Assembly (NCBI RefSeq): GCF_014879975.1
Contig: NZ_CP062500.1
Location: 992,001-1,056,000 of the forward strand
Direction of reading: 5' to 3'
From: Vibrio bathopelagicus
Lineage (GTDB): Bacteria > Pseudomonadota > Gammaproteobacteria > Enterobacterales > Vibrionaceae
Length of the DNA: 64,000 nucleotides
The translations under genes and the position numbers were made by a program. Position 1 is the first letter of the stretch. Each line of letters opens with the position of its first letter. Positions 1-9,014 of the stretch are shown one piece after another. A model generated the notes under the pieces. The model saw only the letters and a program-made list of their open reading frames with translations, searched no databases and had not been told where the DNA came from.

Positions 1-979
1 CTGCGCCCATGTTAAACGTCGCTAGAGCCGCGTCAGGCGTACCTACGCCACCACCACAACCGACACGTAGCGGAGTTTTGAATTGGTACTGTGCTTGAAT
101 TTGCTCTTTCAGTGCAAGTATTGTTGGCAGTAGGGTAACCAGTGGACGGTTATCTGTGTGACCACCAGAATCGGCTTCTGCTGTAATGTCATCAGCCATA
201 GGAACCAGCTGTGCCAGTTCCATCTGTTCTGTTGTGATTCTGCCTTCGTCGACCAAAGCTTGCAGCATTTTCACAGGAGCAGGCTGCATGAACTTACTTG
301 CGACTTCAGTGCGGCTTACCTTAGCAATCACTTTGTTGCCAATCTGAATCTCGCCTTGTGCATCGCGGCTAAGGCCAGCGGCACGATAGTGAACGATTTG
401 CGGTGTTAAACCTAAGAATGCAGAAGCCTCAACCGTTTTCACTTTGTGCTTCAAAAACAGCTCTACACTGCCACGTTCTAGCGCGGGTTCACTTGGACTG
501 TGAATCAGGTTAAACGCGTAAGGGCCGTTTGGCAGTGCTGCTTGAATACGGTTAATCGCTTGCTCAACGCGAGACGGGATTAGGCCTGCCGCACCAAATG
601 AACAAAGAATGCCAGCCTGACCAAGTGCAATCACCAACTCTTCAGATGAAATGCCATTTGCCATTGCACCTGCATAGTAAGCGTATTTTACGCCGTGGCA
701 GCGACGAAAATCTTCGTCGCCTAGGCTTTGTGTACCAAGAGCTGGAGCAAAGGCGCTGACAGGTTGGCTGTTCGCAGAACTTGCTGAATCGCCCGATGCA
801 ATCTCAGCTTGTTGGCTTACGCCTAAGCCTTTTTCTGGGTGGTTCACTACGTAACAAGCAAGGCTTAAGTCTTTTAATATTGTCGACATTGCTGCGTTAT
901 CGAAATGGGTAGTGCTCCCTTCAATCTGCCAAGGCCACGGAGATAGCTTTTCGTTATTGATAGTGGTTTGAGTTGTCAT
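1..979 (-). CDS. pfaD: PfaD, enoyl reductase of the PUFA synthase (3' end outside window)
   Basis: The reading frame is open from an ATG at 979 to the left edge (326 codons seen), so the C-terminal part is missing. It starts MTTQTTINNEKL and contains the glycine-rich stretch GCGGGVGTPDAA near the left edge, typical of the FMN-dependent nitronate monooxygenase-like fold of PfaD. In the family, PfaD is the trans-acting enoyl-ACP reductase of the anaerobic EPA/DHA synthase. It lies 38 bases after pfaC with an AGGAAAG ribosome site, so it is the last gene of a pfaABCD operon. I recognise the family from sequence and context; the active-site end cannot be checked here. Confidence 0.93.
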   Translation of the reverse strand, partial: MTTQTTINNEKLSPWPWQIEGSTTHFDNAAMSTILKDLSLACYVVNHPEKGLGVSQQAEIASGDSASSANSQPVSAFAPALGTQSLGDEDFRRCHGVKYAYYAGAMANGISSEELVIALGQAGILCSFGAAGLIPSRVEQAINRIQAALPNGPYAFNLIHSPSEPALERGSVELFLKHKVKTVEASAFLGLTPQIVHYRAAGLSRDAQGEIQIGNKVIAKVSRTEVASKFMQPAPVKMLQALVDEGRITTEQMELAQLVPMADDITAEADSGGHTDNRPLVTLLPTILALKEQIQAQYQFKTPLRVGCGGGVGTPDAALATFNMGA

Positions 980-1017
980 ACTAAATTCTTTCCTAATTCT
1001 TTGTCTCTAATGGCGGC

Positions 1018-4000
1018 TTAAGCTTTATTGATAGCAGGGGCTTTATCGATAACAGGAGCTTCTTCGATACAAATTGCGATGTCTTTCACTTCGTAAATAC
1101 GCAGACCATCTTTGCTCAGGTTTGCGTCGCCAACGATGATGCGTTTACCGTCTTCGTCTTTAATCGCAGTGATGTGTACATCCAGAGACATCTGCTTGTT
1201 CAGAGGGTTAATCTGACCACGGTATTTCCATTTCACTTCAGATTGGATTTGACCAAACTTCGGATTGCGGAAGCCAGCGCCAAGATCTTTGTTTAGCGCG
1301 TAGGTTTGCATCAGTTCGATGATCGCTTCGACACCTAGAGAGCCAGGCATTACCGGATCTTGATGGAAGTGGAACTGGAAGAACCAATCGCTTGGGTCAA
1401 TCGTACGCTCAGCGTATAGGTAACCTAGACCGTCTTTACCACCATCGCTGGTGATCTGCACAGTATCGATAAAGTTCAAGCGACCGCCAGCCAGTTGGTA
1501 GTGCTCTTGCACTTCACCAGTAGCAGAAACAGGTGCATTGAAGTAACGAGTCGTTTTGTCTAGCAGGTTGATGTTTACATCTGGTGTGCGGTTGTTATCA
1601 ACGTGCCAAGGGTGAGTCACTTTACCGTTGTCCAAACCAAGCTGATCTTTCAGTGCTGCGCCTTTGAAGTAACCAAATACCGCGGTACCTTGGTAGAAAG
1701 GCACGCCGTCAGTGCTCAGTTCGAAGCTGAAGCTCTGTACGATGTTGGTGCCCATCATTACGGTTGAAAGTAGACGAGAATCGTTGGTGATCGTTTTACC
1801 GCGTAAGTCGACGTTACGTAGCATTTTGCCACTGCCATCTAGGTTGCGGAAAAACAGCTCTTCACCTGGGAAGCCCAGTGTTGTACCCATGTAGCCAGAG
1901 ATAAAGCCGTTTGGCTGCAATGAAATCTCCATCAGTACCGAATAAGGCATCAAGGTGTGGTGGCTGTTTTCATCAAAGTACCATGCATTTTCTGGCACTT
2001 CGTATTCTGCGATACATGATGAAGGTTTCTTAAAGTCGCCACGCTTACCATCGATCTCAACCACACGAGTGGTTAGCTGTAAGTCACCACACGGAGTACG
2101 TGGTGGAATCATGCCGCGGTAGATTGAGAAGTCAGGGCCGAAACATTTCTCGATATTACCGGTTGCGAACTCGAACATGTGGTATGGCGTGAACGGAACC
2201 GTATCGGGTGTGCGGTTCGGGTAATCAGGCGTTACCGGAGCTTCAACGTGTTGAAGAGGTACCACCCCTTTATTTGATGCAGTTTCTAGATCTTCAATTT
2301 GCGCCATCAGTGGTGCATTTGCTGAAGCCTGCTGATTAACGGCTGGTGTATGGCCCAAGTTTTCGATGACAGGGGTCGCGACAGCTGTTTCTAAAGAAGG
2401 TAGGTAACGAGTACATTCGTCGTCTTCTTTGATCATCACACCCAAGTTTTGGAAATCAACAATCACTTTGCCGTTCAGCAAAATATCGATGTTAGCTTTC
2501 GCGTATGGGCGAGGGCTTAGACCAATCTCGGTCACTTCCATGCGGTAAGTCAGTTCTGCTGATTGCGGTAGAACTTGGCCACGACAACGTACTTGTTGAG
2601 GTGCATTTTCAAGCGGTTGGAAACGACCATTTTTAACAAGCGTGTGCATGCCAAGGTGCATCATGAAGAATTGAAGCAGTTGACCACAACCTTCTGCCAT
2701 CAAAGAGCCAGCCATTACTGAGTCATCTTTGAAGTGACAAGGGAAGTACCAATGCTCAGGTTCTAGCTGTTTGTGACCTTCAATCAGACCAAGTCCCCAT
2801 GTGCCACCTTGTGGTTCAACACGGCTAACCTTTTCGATCATCATGAACTTCTCAGAGCTGAAGCAAAGAGAAGGCTGGTGGCGATCAGATTGGTGAGTCG
2901 GGCCAAAACATTCTGCGATATTTGCGCTAAGCAGGTTACGCAGTTCTTGGTGGTTAAACTGGGTTTTAGGGCAGTGCAGAATCGGGTCGAAGCGTTGCTT
3001 AGTTGCAAGCTTACGAGCCTTGATTTCGTCTTCTGTGTGGATAACACCTTTGCCGTCAGCCAGTTCTTCGTCTGTGAAGAAGCCAGCACAGCCGTTATCC
3101 ATTTTCAGGATCATCTTGTCGCCAACGAAACACTCGTACGAGAAGAAGAAAAGTAGCGTGTCGCCATTGCGAGCAAAGCTGTTGATTGAGATGTCGTAAC
3201 GGAGTGTATCGCCACCACGAGGCAAGTCGCCAAGGAAGGTCAGCGTACAATCGAGTAGGCGATAAACGCGCTCGCCTTTGTTTTCGAAATCAATGCCTAA
3301 GTAGCTGATTAGCATTAGGTCACATTGACCAGATTCTACCGCTACTGCCCAAGGGATCTGACCATCAACAAGATACGGCGCATCAACTGGGATGTCGTAT
3401 TCGGTGGTCATTGTGCTTGGCTTGTACTCGTTCACTGTCGCGTTGAGCTTAGTCACACGAGATACCAATAGGTAGTCGGTGGTTGGCAAACGAACGCGGC
3501 GCGAGTAGCTATCGATGATCGCGTAATCAGGGCCAAATACGTTAGCGATGTCGCCTTCAGCGTATTCAACCAGATCATCGTAATCCCAGATACATGGCTT
3601 ACGAACGGGCTTCACAGGTGCAGGAGTCGCTAATACGTTGACTGGCACTGACTGGACCTGAGCTGGTTGAGCTTGAACAGGCTGAGCTGATGTTTGTTGA
3701 CCATTCGTTTGTTGAGAAACGGCTGAGCTATCTAAACCAGCCGTAACTGCGTTTAGCTGTGCTTTTAATAGTGCATCAGCCATCTGCATACCTTGGGCAC
3801 GAGTGTGCAAGAATGCTTTGTGTACTTGCTGCGCTGCTTGCTGATTTTGAGCAAAAGCTTGGTTGTATGGTGTTACAGACGGCTGTGATGCTGCATCCGT
3901 ATTAGCGTCGATGTTCGATACGCCATTTTTAGCTGATAGGACATGAGTCATATTGCTGTGGTTACCTGTTTGCTGACTGTGGCGAGTTGGCGCCAGAGTA

Positions 4001-6975
4001 GGGGATACTGATGTAGGAGTTTCAATTACTGGCTCTATCGCATTCTGCGCTAATGCTTTCTTCTCTAACTCTTTTTGCGCAAGGGCTGCTTGAATGCTTG
4101 CTGTCGTTGGAGTCGACGCCACTCTTGCTGCTTGTTTGCCAGAAGCTTTCTGCTGAATCGCAGCCAAGTTGGTCACTGGGGTTTGGGCAATATGTTGATA
4201 AATATCGCGACCACCTAATGTTACTTGCTTAACCAATTGACGCTTAGCATCACTCGCCAGCTCACTGCTTAAACGAACAGAAAGTGATTGAGATTCAACA
4301 CTCGATTGGCTTAGTAGCAGCTGTGAACATTGTCCTTCGCTGATGTTGGCAACAATCGCGTTCTTAGAACTGACATTCGGATTCAGAGGTGCAAGGTTCA
4401 GGTTGAGCAGACCGTGTAGCAGGCTTGCCATGCCAGAAGCAGCAGAGCAGTGGCCTACACGTTGACTTGCTTGAGTCGTCTTTGTGCTCCCTAAACTTAG
4501 AGACGAAGACTGATCTGATGAAAACAGATGTAATGAAGACTCTGGTGCATGGTTAAGCTCAAGCAGAGAAACATCGTTCGAGCTCATGCCAACTTGAGTT
4601 AGTAACTCATCAGCAACGGCATTGTTACGCTCGCTTGAACCAAAAGCCAAAGCGTTGATGCTGCCGTAAGCCGTGTCTTGGTTGCTAGCTACTCGACCTT
4701 CTTCAACAAGAACAACCGCACCTGCGCCTTCGCCCACATTCCAATTGCCGTCTTGTGGTTGTCCGAACTTTGAAGCAAGCGATACTGTGCTCACGCTGTT
4801 CTTCAGAATCACATGCTCTGCACTGCCGCTTAGGTCAACGGCTGCAATCACGACTGCGTCCATTGATTCTTGCGACATTAAGTTTTGCGCGACATCGATA
4901 CAACGAGCAACCGACTGTTCAGCGGCTGAAATCGTAAAGGCAGGGCCATTAAAGTCCCACAATGAAGAGATACGCGAAGCCATGATATTGCCGATGAAAC
5001 TGGTGTATTGGTTCAGCTTGGCTGCGTCCATCACACTGTCCATCGCGATGGTTTCTAGCGATTGGTATTCGTCTTGTGTTAGCTCAATACCCATGTTGGC
5101 AAAGCTGTCAGCCAGTTGGCTATGCAGGTTTACGCGTCCACGGAATTGGTGCATCTCAAGCTCAGTTTCCATTGCGACGAGTACAGCAACTTTTTGACCA
5201 GCAACAAGCTTGGCATCTTTGATCGCTTCGTCTGCAACTTTCATCAGTAGCAACTGCTGAGAGATCAAGCGGTCATCTTCATTAGGTGGCACTTTAAAGC
5301 GTAGGAAATCGAGATCGAATTGATCGATGTACGCTCCGTTTGGAATGCCGTGTAAACCAAACTGATTCAGTAGCTCTGGGTGTTGGTCTAAGCCTTTCCA
5401 GCGTTTCTTAGGCAAAGTAATGAAAGCATCGTTGTTGGTTTCAATCGCAGTGCTCAGCGCGTTGATATTTTGCAGAGAACCGAAGTGAGATGCTAGGCCA
5501 GTAATGCTTAAATTAGACGGCTGTAGGCTTGGGGACGCTGGCTCTAAAGTCTGGTTTACATTACTCGTGTCTGAATACGCTTCAAGCAGTAAGTGAGCGT
5601 TACACCCACCGAAACCAAAGACAGAAACACCCGCGCAGCGCTCTGAGTTGCCCGCTTTACTTGGCCAAGGTTGAACCTGAGTTGGTAGGGTCTGTGAACC
5701 AAATAAACCTTCTGGCGAAGACAGTGGTTTATCCAAGTTAATACTTGGAGGAAGTACGCCTTCTTTCATCGCAAAGATCATCTTCATGATCCCTGGCATA
5801 CCTGCCGCAGTCAGCAAGTGGCCGAGGTTTGACTTCGCAGAGCCAATCAATGGCGGGTTAGAACCATTCAACTTGTCAGCAAAGAATCGCTCCATTGAGG
5901 TTAACTCAACCTTGTCACCTAGTGGTGTGCCGGTTGCGTGACACTCAATCACTTCGATGCTGTCTGGTGATAAGTTCGAAGCCTCGTAAGCGCGTTCAAA
6001 GGCTTGTACTTGTCCTTTGCTATTTGGGCTTAATACGAACTGGCCACGGCCATCGTTCGACAAGCCAATACCGCTGACAACTGCGTAAATATTATCGCCA
6101 TCACGCTCTGCATCAGCTAAGCGTTTTAGGACTAAAACACCGGCACCTTCGCCAGCAAACAGACCTTTACTGTTGCTATCAAACGGAACCGAAACACCGT
6201 GGTCTGGGTAAGCGTGGAAGATGGAAAAACCCATGTTGATAAAGAATGGGTCAGCACCGGATACCGCGCCTGCCAGCATCATGTCGGCTTTGCCCGTGTT
6301 CAGGTAATCACACGCTAACTTCAATGAATACACCGAGCTTGCACACGCTGCGTCTAGGCTAAGTTGCACGTTGCCTAGACCCAATGCATCAGCCACTAAC
6401 TTAGAGGCGTTATGAGCTGCAGCACCATTGATAGGGTTGAGGTCTTGAGCGGTTTCATTGGTTGGTAGCAGTGAAAACTGGTCATTAGCTAATTTATCTT
6501 TAAGTGCTTTCTCGACCACCGAGTGATACATCGGCAGAAACAAGTCGTTTGAACGTGTCGTTGGGAACGAAAGGGCACCCATGATCACGCCTGTGCGCTC
6601 TAAAACATCGGCATTTAAATCAATACCTGCGTCGGCTAAAGCCTTACGACTGGTATCCAAAGCCCAAAGGAAACTCTGGTCAACACCGTTGAATGACTCT
6701 GTTGCTAAGCGATAGCCATTGCTATCGAAATTGAAGTTTTCGATGTAGCCGCCTTTATCACAATAAAAGCGATCCGACTCACCTTGCACACCCTGATAGC
6801 TTTCAGGTTTAGCGCCTAACTTTTCGGCGCTTAATGTGGTTCGAGAATCTTTTTTATTCAGCAAGTTTTGCCAAAAGTCTTTTGGCGTATCAGCTTCTGG
6901 GTATTGGTTAGCAATACCGACAATCGCGATCTTAGTGCACTTCACTTGCTGTTTGTTCTGATATTGAGAACTCAT
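1018..6975 (-). CDS. pfaC: PfaC, PUFA synthase subunit KS-CLF-DH-DH
   Basis: A 1985-residue multidomain protein. Residues ~15-475 are a ketosynthase with the nucleophile in DAACASS (Cys211). Residues ~500-930 form a second KS-like domain whose matching position is Glu686 (SAAEQSV), as expected for a chain-length factor that does not condense. After an Ala/Gln/Pro-rich linker (~930-1140) come two FabA-like dehydratase units, one with His1414 in CHFKDDSVMAG and one with His1869 in FHFHQDPVMPG. These dehydrate and isomerise to place cis double bonds. The ATG overlaps the pfaB stop by 4 bases (ATGA) and has an AGGAG site 7 bases upstream, so translation is probably coupled. Confidence 0.97.
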   Translation of the reverse strand: MSSQYQNKQQVKCTKIAIVGIANQYPEADTPKDFWQNLLNKKDSRTTLSAEKLGAKPESYQGVQGESDRFYCDKGGYIENFNFDSNGYRLATESFNGVDQSFLWALDTSRKALADAGIDLNADVLERTGVIMGALSFPTTRSNDLFLPMYHSVVEKALKDKLANDQFSLLPTNETAQDLNPINGAAAHNASKLVADALGLGNVQLSLDAACASSVYSLKLACDYLNTGKADMMLAGAVSGADPFFINMGFSIFHAYPDHGVSVPFDSNSKGLFAGEGAGVLVLKRLADAERDGDNIYAVVSGIGLSNDGRGQFVLSPNSKGQVQAFERAYEASNLSPDSIEVIECHATGTPLGDKVELTSMERFFADKLNGSNPPLIGSAKSNLGHLLTAAGMPGIMKMIFAMKEGVLPPSINLDKPLSSPEGLFGSQTLPTQVQPWPSKAGNSERCAGVSVFGFGGCNAHLLLEAYSDTSNVNQTLEPASPSLQPSNLSITGLASHFGSLQNINALSTAIETNNDAFITLPKKRWKGLDQHPELLNQFGLHGIPNGAYIDQFDLDFLRFKVPPNEDDRLISQQLLLMKVADEAIKDAKLVAGQKVAVLVAMETELEMHQFRGRVNLHSQLADSFANMGIELTQDEYQSLETIAMDSVMDAAKLNQYTSFIGNIMASRISSLWDFNGPAFTISAAEQSVARCIDVAQNLMSQESMDAVVIAAVDLSGSAEHVILKNSVSTVSLASKFGQPQDGNWNVGEGAGAVVLVEEGRVASNQDTAYGSINALAFGSSERNNAVADELLTQVGMSSNDVSLLELNHAPESSLHLFSSDQSSSLSLGSTKTTQASQRVGHCSAASGMASLLHGLLNLNLAPLNPNVSSKNAIVANISEGQCSQLLLSQSSVESQSLSVRLSSELASDAKRQLVKQVTLGGRDIYQHIAQTPVTNLAAIQQKASGKQAARVASTPTTASIQAALAQKELEKKALAQNAIEPVIETPTSVSPTLAPTRHSQQTGNHSNMTHVLSAKNGVSNIDANTDAASQPSVTPYNQAFAQNQQAAQQVHKAFLHTRAQGMQMADALLKAQLNAVTAGLDSSAVSQQTNGQQTSAQPVQAQPAQVQSVPVNVLATPAPVKPVRKPCIWDYDDLVEYAEGDIANVFGPDYAIIDSYSRRVRLPTTDYLLVSRVTKLNATVNEYKPSTMTTEYDIPVDAPYLVDGQIPWAVAVESGQCDLMLISYLGIDFENKGERVYRLLDCTLTFLGDLPRGGDTLRYDISINSFARNGDTLLFFFSYECFVGDKMILKMDNGCAGFFTDEELADGKGVIHTEDEIKARKLATKQRFDPILHCPKTQFNHQELRNLLSANIAECFGPTHQSDRHQPSLCFSSEKFMMIEKVSRVEPQGGTWGLGLIEGHKQLEPEHWYFPCHFKDDSVMAGSLMAEGCGQLLQFFMMHLGMHTLVKNGRFQPLENAPQQVRCRGQVLPQSAELTYRMEVTEIGLSPRPYAKANIDILLNGKVIVDFQNLGVMIKEDDECTRYLPSLETAVATPVIENLGHTPAVNQQASANAPLMAQIEDLETASNKGVVPLQHVEAPVTPDYPNRTPDTVPFTPYHMFEFATGNIEKCFGPDFSIYRGMIPPRTPCGDLQLTTRVVEIDGKRGDFKKPSSCIAEYEVPENAWYFDENSHHTLMPYSVLMEISLQPNGFISGYMGTTLGFPGEELFFRNLDGSGKMLRNVDLRGKTITNDSRLLSTVMMGTNIVQSFSFELSTDGVPFYQGTAVFGYFKGAALKDQLGLDNGKVTHPWHVDNNRTPDVNINLLDKTTRYFNAPVSATGEVQEHYQLAGGRLNFIDTVQITSDGGKDGLGYLYAERTIDPSDWFFQFHFHQDPVMPGSLGVEAIIELMQTYALNKDLGAGFRNPKFGQIQSEVKWKYRGQINPLNKQMSLDVHITAIKDEDGKRIIVGDANLSKDGLRIYEVKDIAICIEEAPVIDKAPAINKA

Positions 6976-9014
6976 ACTAGCTCTCCTTGATGATTTACTG
7001 CTCTGCCTTCAGGTACACCACTTACTTGCTTAGCGGCGGTCATCTGTTGTTCTAGCCCTTGAAGAAGTGGCTCGACAGACAGTGGGATTTGATGAGTAAT
7101 GAGCTGACCAATGCACTTGATGAGCGTGACAACATCGTCGCCCCCCTTGGCATTGGAAGCGATTGTGCAGTATTGGTCTGCTACGTTGTCGCTACGATTG
7201 ATCTTGTCGATCAATGTGCTGGTTTGACGATCGGCACCCACTTCGACAAACAAACGCGCGCCTTGTTGACGTACACTCTGGACCAACGCGGTGAAGTCCA
7301 GCGTTGAACAGAAAGTGTCGGCAATCGAAAGGGCAATGCTGTCGCTGTCGATATTGATTGGTGAGCCCGTCGGTAGACCTGCAGCGCTGATAAAGCGGAT
7401 ATGCTTTGGCAACTTGTCGAACAGTGGTTGAGTGTAAAACTCACGCACTTGGCTATGCTGGCTCAACGCTGGCGTGGTGTGCATTGCAGTAACACGGTTA
7501 GCGGCAATGCCACGTTTACCAAGCTTTTTAAGCAATGCTCGACAAGTATTTTCACAGCCAGCAAGTACGCAAGTGTCACCTTGGATAATTGCAAGATAAG
7601 CGCGTGGGAACTCTGGTAACAGAGCCTCAATCGCTTGTGCATCACTGCGAACAACAAAGCTATTCCACTGGATGCTTTCGTCGCTGTTCAGCTGCCAATT
7701 TTGACGTACTGCTGTGAGTTCGCCAGAAATAGCCGTCGTGAAAATAGGGCTAGTTTGGGTCATCTCAATCAGTGCATGTGGGTTTCTCCAAACGTTTAAG
7801 CTGGCCCACATTGAGGCTTCACCCTTGGAGTAACCCAAGGCGAAATCTGGCTGCACTTTGAATTCATCACACAAGAGCTGAGTCAGTAAATAACTACTGC
7901 CCACACCTGCAATGGCTAACTCACTGAGCGACATTTCTTGCGCATCGTCAGCGTAGGTTTTCTCAGCCTGCAGCATCTCTTTCAAGTTACCTTCGCGTTC
8001 TAAGCGAGCAAATAACTGTGGGAAATGGTGGTGAAATTCGCGCAACATGCCAGGATAAACCGTGCCAACACCAGGGTAAACAAATGCAACACTACCTTTG
8101 CTTTGAGGCTTCGGTGAGAAACAACTGCCTGCTGGCGTTTTGTAGTGGCTATTGTCTGCCATTACTTTTGGCAACGCATTTTCTATCGCTGTGATCTCTT
8201 GTAGTGCAGCATCAATTGACGCCGCTTGAATCACGATGTTCGCGCCAAGGTCAGCATTGTGCTGAACGCTTTGGAAGTGATTTAGGTTTGAATGCATCAG
8301 GGTGGCGATAGCAAGTTCGCTGTCCGCCGAATCGCTAATGCATTTAAGCTCTGCTTTTAACGAGGTTAACTGAGAAACCAATTCGGCTTGCTCATTGCCT
8401 GAAACCACAAACATCAAACGTTCGCTCGATAGCAATGGTTTTGGTTCTTGCAAACCGGTCGCTTGAGTCAATATCAGGCTGGTGGATTTCTGGTTTTCTT
8501 CGCTGAAGGTTAACGCAGCAACACGTGCTTTGTTCGGTTCAGTGAACCAATAATGGCTCGGTAATGAACGGCTCGATATCGCCTCAATCATATTCAACAA
8601 CTCATTAAACTGCTGCGAAGCAGATAGGGTTGAGTATTGCTGTTGATGGCTTAAATCCGAAGTTGGGCGGCGTGCAATATCCAGAGCAAGCTGAACGCTA
8701 TCTCCATTATCTAGATCAAGAGCTTCGGCAAAGCCCGCCAAATTTGCGTGTGGGTGAATCTTATTCTGAGCAGCATTCAGCGCACTTAACATCAACAATG
8801 ATGGTGAGTGAGAATCCAAACAGAGTTTAACAGCAGCGCCTTGATTTATAGTCTCAATCGCACGGCTAAGTGCTTGCTTAAAATTGCTGTCAACTACAAC
8901 AGTAACCATCTCAGGAAACGAAGGTAATAAGTCGGCAGAAAGCCCAGCCGCGTTTGCTGGCTGAGCTAAAAGAGCGATGCGCAATGGCATCGCTTTATTA
9001 GTAGGAACAGTCAC
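6972..9014 (-). CDS. pfaB: PfaB, PUFA synthase acyltransferase subunit
   Basis: A 680-residue protein with a poorly conserved N-terminal half and a malonyl/acyltransferase-like domain at ~300-600. The nucleophile motif reads GYSKGE with Ser396, so the usual His of GHSxGE is Tyr. In other clusters PfaB influences whether EPA or DHA is made. It starts with GTG, sharing one base with the pfaA stop (TAGTG), and has an AGGAG site about 11 bases upstream. It is the second gene of the operon, coupled to pfaA before it and to pfaC after it. Product length control is family knowledge and cannot be read from this sequence. Confidence 0.95.
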   Translation of the reverse strand: MTVPTNKAMPLRIALLAQPANAAGLSADLLPSFPEMVTVVVDSNFKQALSRAIETINQGAAVKLCLDSHSPSLLMLSALNAAQNKIHPHANLAGFAEALDLDNGDSVQLALDIARRPTSDLSHQQQYSTLSASQQFNELLNMIEAISSRSLPSHYWFTEPNKARVAALTFSEENQKSTSLILTQATGLQEPKPLLSSERLMFVVSGNEQAELVSQLTSLKAELKCISDSADSELAIATLMHSNLNHFQSVQHNADLGANIVIQAASIDAALQEITAIENALPKVMADNSHYKTPAGSCFSPKPQSKGSVAFVYPGVGTVYPGMLREFHHHFPQLFARLEREGNLKEMLQAEKTYADDAQEMSLSELAIAGVGSSYLLTQLLCDEFKVQPDFALGYSKGEASMWASLNVWRNPHALIEMTQTSPIFTTAISGELTAVRQNWQLNSDESIQWNSFVVRSDAQAIEALLPEFPRAYLAIIQGDTCVLAGCENTCRALLKKLGKRGIAANRVTAMHTTPALSQHSQVREFYTQPLFDKLPKHIRFISAAGLPTGSPINIDSDSIALSIADTFCSTLDFTALVQSVRQQGARLFVEVGADRQTSTLIDKINRSDNVADQYCTIASNAKGGDDVVTLIKCIGQLITHQIPLSVEPLLQGLEQQMTAAKQVSGVPEGRAVNHQGELV

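Noticed and set aside
4673..5197. 174-codon plus-strand frame inside pfaC
   Set aside because: Antisense shadow of the PfaC chain-length-factor domain; low-complexity Ser/Thr/Ala product.
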